Translations under genes and position numbers: made by a program
Part shown: positions 52,606-61,641 of the stretch, piece after piece
How the letters are laid out: each line of letters starts with the position of its first letter
Numbering within the stretch: the stretch's first letter is position 1
Notes under the pieces: model-generated
Told to the model about the DNA's origin: nothing
Seen by the model: only the letters and a program-made list of their open reading frames with translations
The model's database searches: none
Assembly: GCA_013122435.1 (NCBI GenBank)
Contig: WYDT01000007.1
Coordinates: 340,264 to 404,263, forward strand
Direction of reading: 5' to 3'
Length of the DNA stretch: 64,000 nt
Source of the DNA: Chloroflexi bacterium AL-N1
GTDB lineage: Bacteria > Chloroflexota > Chloroflexia > Chloroflexales > Roseiflexaceae

Positions 52606-53913
52606 ATGTCGCATCACATTCCTGTGTACACGACGCTCGATGATTGGATGAAACAAGAAGCAATCCCTTTTTCTATGGATGCACCCGAAACATTCCGCAT
52701 CGCTGTTGACAGGTTGATCGTCTCTCTGGGCAACTCGGTGGATTTGCTTGGTTTTGGTGAAGCCCTCCACGGCGGCGAGGACATTCTTATACTCCGCAAT
52801 CGGCTCTTCCAGCACTTGGTGGAGGCGCATGGCTACAGCGCTATTGCTATCGAGAGCAGTTTCCCGCGGGCGCGTGTTGTGAATGATTATATTGCCGATC
52901 GTGGTCCAGCATCATATGAAGCTCTGCAGGACATCGGATTTAGCTACGGCTTCCAAGGGCTTGATGCGAATCGAGAACTGGTGGAGTGGATGCGGCAATA
53001 CAATGCCAGTGCTTCCCCGCGCACTCAACTCCGGTTCTATGGTTTCGATAGTCCGACCTCGGCGGTCAATACTGATAGCCCGCGCCATACGCTTCATTTT
53101 GTGCTTGATTACCTTGCTTTGTTTGGTGGTGACAGCGGCCAACAACGTCGCGAACGCATTGATGCACTGCTTGGTGCAGACGCCGATTGGGAGAATCCGG
53201 CTGCATCGATGGATCCAACACAGGCAGTGGGATTATCGGCTGGTGCAACAGCACTCCGGGTCGAGACGGAGGATCTTATTTCCGAATTGCACATACGTCG
53301 CCCGGAATTAATAGCCAGGAGTGATGCGGATCAGTACTGGGAGGCGTTACAATATGCCTCGGTCGCACGGCAGTTACTCAACTATCACGCCGTGTTGGCG
53401 CGACAAGCGGATGAACGGCTAGCGGAACTGCTTGGTATTCGCGACGCAATGATGGCGGATAATCTAGCATATATCGTCGCCCGTGAGTGTAGTCGCGGGA
53501 AAGTCCTGGTGTTCGCTCATAACAGCCATTTGCAACGTGGAAAAGTACAATGGCAACTGGGAGCGCAGGTAATCGAATGGTGGCCAGCGGGAGCCCACCT
53601 CAACGAGATATTTGGAGCACACTATGCTGTCATCGGTTCGGGAGTGGGTGTTTCGGAGGCCAACGGTATTGGTCAGCCCGAAGTGGGTACGCTGGAAGCA
53701 TTGTTAACAAGTTTGCCAGATCCGGCACTCTTTATTCCAACGTACCAAGGGGAGGGACTGCCCATTGCGGACATTGCTTCACTTCCAAGACGCTCTGATA
53801 GCACGAAAAATCCTCACTACTTTCCTTTTACTCCTGCAAGCTTTACTAACTTCGATTGGCTGGTTATGCTGGACTCAACAGCATATACACGTGGTGGGTT
53901 GCCGCTGCCATAA
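52606..53913 (+). CDS. Erythromycin esterase-family protein
   Basis: 435 residues, normal length. RBS AAGGAGG. VDLLGFGEALHGGEDILIL has the conserved EALHG with the catalytic His. The active-site pair continues with IAIESSFPRARVVNDYIADR (Glu) and VLVFAHNSHLQRGKV (His). The C-terminus is SFTNFDWLVMLDSTAYTRGG. Named members (EreA/EreB) open the macrolide lactone ring; relatives of this size are also found as general esterases, so resistance is not proven. It is divergent from the double-HTH MerR protein. Confidence 0.88.
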   Translation: MSHHIPVYTTLDDWMKQEAIPFSMDAPETFRIAVDRLIVSLGNSVDLLGFGEALHGGEDILILRNRLFQHLVEAHGYSAIAIESSFPRARVVNDYIADRGPASYEALQDIGFSYGFQGLDANRELVEWMRQYNASASPRTQLRFYGFDSPTSAVNTDSPRHTLHFVLDYLALFGGDSGQQRRERIDALLGADADWENPAASMDPTQAVGLSAGATALRVETEDLISELHIRRPELIARSDADQYWEALQYASVARQLLNYHAVLARQADERLAELLGIRDAMMADNLAYIVARECSRGKVLVFAHNSHLQRGKVQWQLGAQVIEWWPAGAHLNEIFGAHYAVIGSGVGVSEANGIGQPEVGTLEALLTSLPDPALFIPTYQGEGLPIADIASLPRRSDSTKNPHYFPFTPASFTNFDWLVMLDSTAYTRGGLPLP

Positions 53914-55075
53914 AACCCTTTTGTCTGTGAATGAAATGTCTTCCACGAGAACCAATACTCATCGGAGATTGCAATCGGCTCCAGATTTGATGGTATTTCA
54001 CCTTCGAGGTATTGGTCTCGAATGTTCCAGACGGTTCCGATGGAAATGTCAGACAGCGTTTTGTCCACATGCAACATGATGTTCAATTCCCTGCCATTCA
54101 ACGTACGCTTGAAGCCATTAACCGTGTTGTTGAGGGCAACAAGCATACTATCCAATGCTTCATTCTTGACAACGCTATGCCCCAGCAATTCTTCTTTTAG
54201 ATACACTACTTGCGGTGTAATGGTTGGCTCAATAATACCCACAACGCGGATTCGAGCGGGAAGCGTTTTGTCACAATCTTTGGAAAACAATCCTGGGGGT
54301 ACCTCGCTTGCAATGATCTTTGTCAAAGATCAGGAATGGGCAGTTCAAATGCCCTGAAATCATGCTCCGTAACCTGGGCTATGGCGGGGAGTGGACTCAA
54401 TTGTTTTACCTCACTCCAGGACAGAATTTGAAGGTAGGCCATGGTTAAGGTATATGGAGGTAATGGGCCTATGATGGATTCAAAGGTAGTCGGCTGAAAG
54501 AAGGTCTTGGGTTTCCTGTCAGCAACGATCATATGGCCGTTCTTGCACAATCCAACAAAAAGTGGGCCAGTATCGGTCACATCGAAGGGCATAATGCTGC
54601 GACACATTGGGCAATACGTTAGTGCAACAATGTCATCACCAAAGCGATCATTGACGATGTGGTGATGACTAACCTAATCCAGAGGATCTGCTTTGGTTAC
54701 CCGACTGTACTCAATGACTGCCAACTGCCTGTCGTCTTGCAGCGGAAGGCTTGCTATGTCCAGTGCCATGTCTGGAAAATCTACGGCCTGGAATATGTTT
54801 TCCTGAGGCATCTTGTAGGTCAAGAGAACTGCCAATCCCATGAGGATAAGCGGCATCAATGTCCACAGAGGAAATGTGTGTGTTTGCTATGACTCCCAAA
54901 CTACCCAGACAGCCGTTCCAGCAAAAATGGTCCAGACTATCGGTTTTCTGAAGAGGTAGTGATAATACAACCACTCGACGGGAAATGCTTTAATTCCCGC
55001 CATATACACGGTGGCTGTGCCAATAGCCAGAGCGATGATGGCAAGTCCATAGAGTAGAAAAATCATAAGTATCAC
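53817..55075 (-). pseudogene. DUF3179-family membrane protein, several lesions
   Basis: The reading starts at 55075 (ATG) with helices at about 1-25 and 45-60. An in-frame TAG at 54887 follows VVWES. The frame resumes with a helix (TLMPLILMGLAVLLTYKM), and a second in-frame TAG at 54674 follows VTKADPLD. The DUF3179 core continues with DDIVALTYCPMCRSIMPFDV and DTGPLFVGLCKNGHMIVADR. A frameshift at about 54326 moves to LTKIIASEVPPGLF and WFSWKTFHSQTKGFY. Intact members have a TM start and the YCP.C motif. The two stops plus the frameshift make function unlikely. The last frame overlaps the 3' end of the erythromycin-esterase gene by about 100 bases. Confidence 0.8.
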
Positions 55076-55320
55076 TCTGTATCGTTACTATGAGATGGTG
55101 TGTTGTGCACTAATGAATGCATGATTACTTCGACGACTGCAGCGGCACGATTGAGTTGAGGAAGCTGGGCATCTGCTCCAGTAAACACAAAATCAACCAA
55201 GGCGTATGTTATAAGTCCTCTGATCAGGGCCTGTGCCACAGCGTCGAAATCGATGTCGTCCATCAGGTTGCGCTCTCTGGTTTGACGGATCAGGGAGGCC
55301 CAACCCACGTTTGGGTACTG
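55072..55320 (-). pseudogene. TetR-family regulator, C-terminal fragment
   Basis: WASLIRQTRERNLMDDIDFD, VAQALIRGLITYALVDFVFT and LNRAAAVVEVIMHSLVHN match the effector half of TetR proteins (family pattern 'vvrqarernLlddiDpd..AqalvG...GyalvdwvfT'). The N-terminal HTH is absent and upstream DNA does not contain it. Its end overlaps the DUF3179 start (ATGA), so both were once a small operon. Confidence 0.7.
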
Positions 55321-55627
55321 TTATAAATGATGGACACGTGGGAGGCAAGGGGAGATGAATGCTGTTGTCTGATGATAGCAGAAATCTGTTCAAACCGTAT
55401 TCCCAGAGGTTATAGTTCTTTGATTGAGGGGTGCAAGGTTCGTGTTAATTTTAGCCGTTCGGCTGTACACATGACATAAAACGTGTTATAATTCTTATGT
55501 GCGAAAAATAGCGTCTCGTGAACTAGAGCGCCAACACACTACATATTCCCTGGTCGTGTGTTCGTGCACAAGTTGCGCTCACCATAATTCTTCTAACACC
55601 TCACTTTTCCCGCATACGATGCGATGA
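55321..55627. other. Intergenic stretch, no gene seen
   Basis: About 305 bases with no recognisable frame. It would have held the missing 5' half of the TetR gene and the promoter of the following small operon. CGTGTTATAATTCTTAT near 55483 contains a TATAAT-like -10. Confidence 0.35.
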
Positions 55628-55885
55628 TTGTCGCCCCCGATCATTAGTAGCGCTGCGTGTTCCTTGCAGTATCTTCATGTCTACTGGCGCTTATGGGAGC
55701 ACCAGTCATACACCTATTTGGTTTATTCAATCAAACAGCCGTATGAGAATGTTACGGTACTCCATCCCATTGTGACGAGACACCAAACGCAGGGATCTTA
55801 CGTGGAACTGTGGTTGTGCGTCCGTAGTGATCGCTACGGCAGCAGTGGGTTACTGGCCACATCCGATGTATTTGGAGTCATGTGA
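55628..55885 (+). CDS. Small unknown protein, first of a coupled trio
   Basis: The frame starts at a TTG with no clear RBS, so the true start is uncertain. The C-terminal 60 residues (YTYLVYSIKQPYENVTVLHP, YVELWLCVRSDRYGSSGLLA) are beta-rich and look real. The stop overlaps the next start (ATGTGATG region, four-base overlap), which argues that the frame is translated. No family recognised. Confidence 0.4.
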   Translation: MSPPIISSAACSLQYLHVYWRLWEHQSYTYLVYSIKQPYENVTVLHPIVTRHQTQGSYVELWLCVRSDRYGSSGLLATSDVFGVM

Positions 55886-56124
55886 TGCAATTTTTCATGT
55901 GGTATGATGACACTCCTCACAAGACGGCAGCAGAGAAGATACAAGCGGCAGTTGCCGCCTACGTGGTACGCTTTACAATGAATCCGGAACTCGTGCTGGT
56001 CAATATTGTTGATTTTGTAGCGGTTGCGGGATTACAGGTCGATCATGATCGTAAAGTGCCACCTAATACGTTCTGGGTTCGTATTGAAAAGAATGCAGGA
56101 CTGGAAGAGGTTGCCAATGGCTAA
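55882..56124 (+). CDS. Small unknown protein (MWYDD type), second of a coupled trio
   Basis: 80 residues: MMQFFMWYDDTPHKTAAEKI, QAAVAAYVVRFTMNPELVLV and KVPPNTFWVRIE. I recall similar short proteins that open with MQFFMWYDD in other Chloroflexota, as lineage-specific hypotheticals; no function is known. The start overlaps the upstream stop and the stop overlaps the downstream start, so the three are translationally coupled. Confidence 0.6.
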   Translation: MMQFFMWYDDTPHKTAAEKIQAAVAAYVVRFTMNPELVLVNIVDFVAVAGLQVDHDRKVPPNTFWVRIEKNAGLEEVANG

Positions 56125-56341
56125 CGCACACAAAAGTATCGTTCGACAAGGACGCATGTACCGATTTTCCATCGAAGACACCGACTATGACGCCTTTATC
56201 TGGCAGGCCAAAAGCAAGTTTAGCGGGCGGGTCATGGGGCAACCACAGGTGCCCCAGTGCACTGCTCGTACGGCCATTCTGGTACGTGACACGTTAGCGG
56301 CATGGATGGGAACGGAGAGCACCAAAAAGCCAGCGAGCTAA
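56117..56341 (+). CDS. Small unknown protein, third of a coupled trio
   Basis: 74 residues from ATG at 56117: MANAHKSIVRQGRMYRFSIE, DTDYDAFIWQAKSKFSGRVM, then a Cys and TARTAILVRDTLAAWMG. The N-terminus overlaps the end of the MWYDD gene by 8 bases. It is basic and soluble. The operon ends at a 21-bp perfect hairpin 55 bases downstream. No family recognised. Confidence 0.55.
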   Translation: MANAHKSIVRQGRMYRFSIEDTDYDAFIWQAKSKFSGRVMGQPQVPQCTARTAILVRDTLAAWMGTESTKKPAS

Positions 56342-56395
56342 TGCTCGTTCCCCAACTGTCGGCAAGACCTAGACGCTGGCACGATGGCCAAGAGG

Positions 56396-56441
56396 AACAC
56401 TGTCCTGCACACCCGCTTCTGCGGGTGTGCAGGACAGTGTT
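56396..56441. terminator. Perfect 21-bp hairpin after the small-gene trio
   Basis: Two complementary 21-base arms, each containing CACTGTCCTGCACACCCGC or its complement, are separated by only TTCT. There is no long T-tract, so it may act as an RNA stability element or processing site rather than a classical terminator. Confidence 0.65.
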
Positions 56442-57025
56442 GAAGGCCGATGCGATTGATCGTGCGGCTAGAGGATCAGGTGCATCGGTGTTGGGGCGAA
56501 GTCGTACATTAGGATCAACAGTTATCCTACACAACAACTTTGGATGATCGGCACGTCGCAACGTAACTCCGCGACCAGGCACAGATCGAGCTTGCCCAAC
56601 ATGCACTTGGACAAAACCTGACCGATTTTTCGTGCCGTGCGAGCAGCGTGGGTCGCGTGGCTTGATGTCTAGTCGGGGGGCGTTCTTGTTGCCATGGATA
56701 TACCATTACGTTGGATCACCACAGTGATGGAAGAAATGGCAGAAGGCAAACAAGCTAAGAAAGCTGAGAGCGCTACGATAGGACCATCCTGTATAAAATT
56801 TGCAGATGTGTTTCGATATGTGCAGGAATGACTGTCTTGTGAGGTGCTGAAAATCGCCTACAACTCCTTTCCTTTTGAGATTATCACCATTCGAAATGTG
56901 AGAAGTTCAAACAATCGTAATGCATATAGCTGAAACTGTTTAGGTTACCCAATACAGTGTTGGGATGTTTGAAAGAATTGCTATGAATATAGTGGTACTC
57001 ATGCTTCGGTTAGGAGATATTTATC
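56442..57025. other. Intergenic stretch with a possible DUF1801-like scrap
   Basis: About 580 bases. A 34-codon frame at 56727-56831 (MEEMAEGKQAKKAESATIGP then SCIKFADVFRYVQ) faintly recalls the 'GkSCIRFkkl' end of DUF1801-type proteins. Otherwise no coherent frame; probably decayed. The RBS of the next gene is TAGGAGA. Confidence 0.3.
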
Positions 57026-59317
57026 ATGGAACACAATGCACCCCATTCTGCTATCAACCGTATTGGATTTATTGGCAACTACTTGCCGCGACAATGCGGT
57101 ATCGCTACGTTTACCACCGACCTCTGCGAGGCCATCGCTACTAAATATGATGAAACAACGTGTATTGCTTTGCCCATCAACGATATCGCAACTGGTTATG
57201 CGTACCCGCCCCGTGTGCGGTTTGAATTGGTGGAAAAGGATATTGATTCGTATCGCCGCGCCGCTGATTTTTTGAATATCAATAGTGTTGACCTTGTGTG
57301 TGTGCAACACGAGTATGGTATCTTTGGTGGGCCTGCTGGGAGCCACATCTTGGCCCTGTTGCGTGAATTACGTATGCCTATTGTCACCACCTTGCACACT
57401 ATTTTACAAAACCCTAGTCAAGTTCAACAACGGATATTGCAAGAAGTAGCAGCGTTGTCTGACAGGGTGGTGGTGATGAGTGAGCGCGGGGTGGACTTTT
57501 TACAAACGGTCTATGGAGTCCTGCCGGAGAAGATTGACCTGATTCCTCATGGCATCCCCGATGTCTCCTTTGTCGATCCCAGCTTTCACAAAGACTTGTT
57601 TGGTGTCGAAGGGAAAATGGTGTTACTCAGTTTTGGGCTCCTTTCGGCCAATAAAGGTATCGAAACAGTCATTGCTGCCCTGCCTACCATGGTAACTCGT
57701 TATCCTAATGTGGTTTATATCATTGTTGGTGCGACTCATCCCCACGTTTTACGCCAAGAGGGAGAAACCTATCGGCTATCTCTGCAACGGTTGGCGCAAG
57801 AGTTGGGGGTTGCTGGAAATGTGATTTTCTACAACCGCTTTGTAAGTTTAGAAGAATTGATTGAGTTCATCAGCGCGGCGGATATTTACATTACTCCCTA
57901 CCTCAACCAAGCACAGATTACCTCTGGCACGTTGGCCTATACCTTGGGGGCAGGTAAAGCTGTCATCTCAACTCCCTACTGGTATGCGGAAGAAATGCTA
58001 GCCGACAACCGAGGGGCGCTCGTACCGTTTGCTGATCCTGTGGCATTAGCTGAACAGGTCATTGATCTGTTAGACAATGAATCTAAACGCCACGCTATGC
58101 GTAAACGGGCCTACATGTTTGGACGGGATATGGTCTGGCCGCAGGTGGCCCAACGTTATATGGCAACGTTTGAACGCGCCCGTGCTGAACGACGCTCTTT
58201 CATTTCTTCCGGCTTCGCGGTCAAACCCCTTGACCAACGTTCAGATGAACTTCCGCTCCTTAAACTCGACCATTTACGCCGTATGACGGATGATACCGGT
58301 ATGATTCAACATGCCACTTTCATCGTGCCAAATTATGATGAAGGCTACAGTATTGATGACAATGCCCGTGCCCTGCTTGTGAGTACGCACCTGGCAGAAT
58401 TGGAGTTGGGTAATGGTGAGGCTTTTGCCCTCGCATCCCGTTACCTTGCATTTATCAGCTATGCTTTTAATCGCAAGACTGGCCGTTTTCGCAACTTCAT
58501 GGATTATCAACGTAACTGGTTGGAAGAAAGTGGTTCGGAGGACAGTCATGGCCGTACTTTGTGGGCTTTAGGAACTGTATTGGGTCGTTCGAATACGCCA
58601 GCTCTCCAAAGTGTAGCTGGTTGGCTCTTTGAGCAGGCCTTGCCCGCCACGCTCCAGACCACCAGCCCTCGTACATGGGCTTTCACTCTCATCGGGATTC
58701 ATGAATATCTGCGGCGTTTTTCCGGTGACCGCATGGCTAGTCAAGTTCGTGATGAATTGGCGGGACGTTTGCTCATGTTGTATCAACAGAGTCGTTCGGA
58801 TGACTGGCGTTGGTATGAGGCGGAGTTGAGTTATTGCAATGCTGTTTTGCCGCAGGCTATGCTGATGTGTGGTCAATGGATTCCCAATCAGACCATGACT
58901 GAAGTGGGGCTGGAGTCGCTGGGTTGGTTGGCTGGTTTGCAACAGGCAGACACAGGCAGTGGGCATTTTGTCCCCATTGGCTCCAACGGTTTTTATCAGC
59001 GCGGTGGTGAACAGGCTCGGTTTGATCAACAACCAGTTGAGGCGCAAACGATGGCCTCCGCCTGCCTGGAAGCCTATCGTAGCACAGGTGAAGAGTGTTG
59101 GCGTAAAGAGGCTCAACGTGCTTTTGAATGGTTTCTAGGGCGTAATGACTTAAATCTACCGCTTTATGACCCGACCACAGGCGGTTGTCGCGACGGCCTG
59201 CATCCTGATCGTCCCAATGAAAATCAAGGTGCAGAGTCGACATTGGCCTTTCTTCAAACGTTGTTAGAACTACGCTTGGCTGAAAATTCCTTATTAGTTA
59301 TAGAGACCCAAATATAA
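57026..59317 (+). CDS. GT4 glycosyltransferase with C-terminal helical (alpha/alpha) domain
   Basis: 763 residues. Residues about 10-390 are a GT-B glycosyltransferase 4: RIGFIGNYLPRQCGIATFTT, QHEYGIFGGPAGSHI, VLLSFGLLSANKGIETVIAA and DIYITPYLNQAQITSGTLAY (donor site). Residues about 420-750 are an all-helical barrel-like domain (YDEGYSIDDNARALLVSTHL, WYEAELSYCNAVLPQAMLMC, DGLHPDRPNENQGAESTLAF), similar to (alpha/alpha)6 glycosidase or epimerase folds. The next gene is a GH130 phosphorylase whose ATG overlaps this stop (TAATG), so they are one translational unit. It is probably mannoside or mannan metabolism. Confidence 0.88.
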   Translation: MEHNAPHSAINRIGFIGNYLPRQCGIATFTTDLCEAIATKYDETTCIALPINDIATGYAYPPRVRFELVEKDIDSYRRAADFLNINSVDLVCVQHEYGIFGGPAGSHILALLRELRMPIVTTLHTILQNPSQVQQRILQEVAALSDRVVVMSERGVDFLQTVYGVLPEKIDLIPHGIPDVSFVDPSFHKDLFGVEGKMVLLSFGLLSANKGIETVIAALPTMVTRYPNVVYIIVGATHPHVLRQEGETYRLSLQRLAQELGVAGNVIFYNRFVSLEELIEFISAADIYITPYLNQAQITSGTLAYTLGAGKAVISTPYWYAEEMLADNRGALVPFADPVALAEQVIDLLDNESKRHAMRKRAYMFGRDMVWPQVAQRYMATFERARAERRSFISSGFAVKPLDQRSDELPLLKLDHLRRMTDDTGMIQHATFIVPNYDEGYSIDDNARALLVSTHLAELELGNGEAFALASRYLAFISYAFNRKTGRFRNFMDYQRNWLEESGSEDSHGRTLWALGTVLGRSNTPALQSVAGWLFEQALPATLQTTSPRTWAFTLIGIHEYLRRFSGDRMASQVRDELAGRLLMLYQQSRSDDWRWYEAELSYCNAVLPQAMLMCGQWIPNQTMTEVGLESLGWLAGLQQADTGSGHFVPIGSNGFYQRGGEQARFDQQPVEAQTMASACLEAYRSTGEECWRKEAQRAFEWFLGRNDLNLPLYDPTTGGCRDGLHPDRPNENQGAESTLAFLQTLLELRLAENSLLVIETQI

Positions 59318-60258
59318 TGAATCGACACTATCCTGAACTTTTTCGTCGTCATAAACTCAACCCCATCTTAACTGCTGCTGATTGGCCTTATCCAGTCCAT
59401 ACAGTGTTTAATCCAGCCGCCACACGGCTAGCTGATGGAACCACACTGCTCCTATGTCGGGTCGAGGACCGACGCGGACATTCCCATTTGAGTGCGGCCC
59501 GTTCCACTAATGGCGTAGATGGGTGGCAGATTGATCCTCAACCGACCCTGCTACCGGACCCCGAACATTTTTCAGAAGAAGTATGGGGCATCGAAGACCC
59601 GCGTATTACCTATGTCCCTGAACTCAGTCAGTATGCCATCGTCTATACGGCGTTCACCCGTGATGGTCCTGGCGTCGCCCTGGCTTTTACCGAGGATTTT
59701 CGCCACTTTGAGCGTTATGGATTGATTATGTCTCCTGATGATAAAGATGCGGCGCTCCTACCACATCGCATTGGCGATCATTGGGCAATGATTCATCGCC
59801 CTGTCAGCTCTGCACGTGCCCATATTTGGATATCCTATTCAGCCGATTTGTATCATTGGGGCAGTGATAAGATTATGTTGGAAGCTCGGTGGGGCTCCTG
59901 GTGGGATGCTAATAAAATCGGGTTGTCGCCGCCACTTATCGAGACGACACAAGGATGGCTGATGTTATACCATGGAGTGCGGCATACAGCCGCCGGTGCG
60001 CTGTACCGTGTGGGCTTGGCTCTATTTGATTTAGCAACACCAGAACACTGTCTTAAACGTGGTGATGAGTGGGTCTTTGGTCCAGAACAGCCCTATGAGC
60101 TACAAGGAGATGTGGGTCATGTGGTCTTTCCATGCGGTTACACCATCGATCCCGATGGTGACACGCTCTACATGTATTATGGTGCGGCGGATACGAGTAT
60201 TGCGCTTGCCACTGGGAGTATCCAAACTATGCTTGAGTGGCTTGATCAACATGGGTAA
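59317..60258 (+). CDS. GH130 glycoside phosphorylase (mannoside type)
   Basis: 313 residues, a single five-bladed propeller. NPAATRLADGTTLLLCRVED and RRGHSHLSAARSTNGVDGWQ lead to EEVWGIEDPRITYVPELSQY, with the catalytic Asp in GIEDPR. DDKDAALLPHRIGDHWAMIH and GWLMLYHGVRHTAAGALYRV follow, and GHVVFPCGYTIDPDGDTLYM, then YYGAADTSIALATG, end the family pattern. GH130 enzymes reversibly phosphorolyse beta-mannosides to mannose 1-phosphate. It works with the upstream GT4-helical protein, whose coding frame it overlaps by one base. Confidence 0.92.
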   Translation: MNRHYPELFRRHKLNPILTAADWPYPVHTVFNPAATRLADGTTLLLCRVEDRRGHSHLSAARSTNGVDGWQIDPQPTLLPDPEHFSEEVWGIEDPRITYVPELSQYAIVYTAFTRDGPGVALAFTEDFRHFERYGLIMSPDDKDAALLPHRIGDHWAMIHRPVSSARAHIWISYSADLYHWGSDKIMLEARWGSWWDANKIGLSPPLIETTQGWLMLYHGVRHTAAGALYRVGLALFDLATPEHCLKRGDEWVFGPEQPYELQGDVGHVVFPCGYTIDPDGDTLYMYYGAADTSIALATGSIQTMLEWLDQHG

Positions 60259-60536
60259 GAAACATTAGAGAGAGAGGACGGGATAAGGCTTACATGGTGG
60301 TCACATCAAGCCAACAAGTTATGGCCTGTCGTTCCCAGAAGTTGAGATTGCATGAGTGTTTTAGGCACAAGTGGCGATTGTGCGGAGGTTCCTGGTGGCT
60401 CGACCATGGCCTACTTACAATATCCTATATCTATCCACGCTATCTTCATATTTGCTTCACAGCCATACAGCATACTATCTACAACAATGCTCGTGGTCAC
60501 AGATACGAGCAACCAGTATAGATAAGGAGCGAAAGA

Positions 60537-60944
60537 ATGGCATGTGAGGCTACCTTAAACAGTCAACAGGCTATATCCGCTACAGAAGCACGAGATTGGA
60601 TGACGCAAGCAGCCGCAAGTTCGTTATCGGGGTTAGTTGTTCTTAACGGGATAACATTGGTAGGGTTTTACACGGGTGTCGAACCACACCCGCCTGCTGC
60701 TTTCGTACCACTGATCGCCGCGACAGTAGCGCTGTCGGTGACAGCTATTCCGCTGGCTTTGTGGCGCAATCGGATTACCTATATCAGTGTTTTACTGGCT
60801 GCTCTGCTGAGTTTCGTCTCTTTTGGACCACACAAATTCCTCGTAGAAAATGCCCTACAACTATCGCCTGCACTTATTATCGGAACAATGCTCTCCGTCA
60901 CGGCCATGATTGCTGCAGTTGTGGCTTGGCGTGACCAACGGTAA
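60537..60944 (+). CDS. Membrane protein, four predicted helices, unknown
   Basis: 135 residues, RBS AAGGAG. A soluble start (MACEATLNSQQAISATEARD) is followed by helices near 27-47, 53-75, 82-95 and 108-130. The composition suggests a small integral membrane protein of unknown role; no family recognised. A terminator hairpin follows. Confidence 0.6.
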   Translation: MACEATLNSQQAISATEARDWMTQAAASSLSGLVVLNGITLVGFYTGVEPHPPAAFVPLIAATVALSVTAIPLALWRNRITYISVLLAALLSFVSFGPHKFLVENALQLSPALIIGTMLSVTAMIAAVVAWRDQR

Positions 60945-60971
60945 GCCATAGGTATTCTCTTAGTTATTGTG

Positions 60972-61015
60972 GGGAGGTTTCTGCTCTCGTCAGATTGCAG
61001 CAGAAATCCTCCCTT
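60972..61015 (+). terminator. Rho-independent terminator
   Basis: GGAGG-TTTCTGCT pairs with AGCAGAAA-TCCTCC (one bulge), followed by CTTTGCTTT. It lies about 30 bases after the membrane protein gene. Confidence 0.6.
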
Positions 61016-61205
61016 TGCTTTATCGTAGATTATGCAGTGTAATCGGGATGATGCAAAATACACTATCCTCGGGTGCCTTTTCGTTGCAATGGTATACTTG
61101 TTCATAGATCAGTAGTACGAAATACATCATCCCAAAAATAGGTTGACATAATTTTTTGAGTGCTGTACGTGTATGCCGGTCTAAGTAGTATTAGAAGAGA
61201 TGGTT

Positions 61206-61605
61206 ATGGATACAGAAATAGCATGTTTTGCACACTATGTTGGAATCCCGCACCAAGAGTACACGCCTGATTTTGCCGTGGTTGGTATCTATGTTTAGTG
61301 AAAATGATGAACTGGAAAGCGGTCAACACTGGCATTTCACCTGTGGTATTAGCAGCGATGAGAATGAGCCGGATGATGAGGTATGTACTATGAAGGAAAT
61401 ACAAGAGGTAACGCTTTATCGTGGAATAGACTGGTTTCAGTTTGAACGAAACAAACTTACATGTGAGTTCATTGACAATGCTCTCAGAGCGATAAAAGCG
61501 AAAAGTCTCCTGATAGAGTTTCAGCTAAACGATGTAGAATATACGGAATTAGTTGAGATGACCAAAAGAATATTTCCGGATGATGAGTCTTTATCGATCA
61601 TTTGA
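61206..61605 (+). pseudogene. Imm10-like small protein, one-base frameshift
   Basis: The ATG at 61206 (RBS GAAGAGA) gives MDTEIACFAHYVGIPHQEYT and then stops. If a T in the run at about 61292 is extra, the frame joins SENDELESGQHWHFTCGISS, ENEPDDEVCTMKEIQEVTLY, RGIDWFQFERNKLTCEFIDN and the rest (total about 132 residues). The pattern is like Imm10-type immunity proteins (weak). No toxin gene is adjacent. It may be an assembly error. Confidence 0.5.
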
Positions 61606-61641
61606 CATTCAAGCCTTAACAAAGCTAAAACGGAGGTATCT

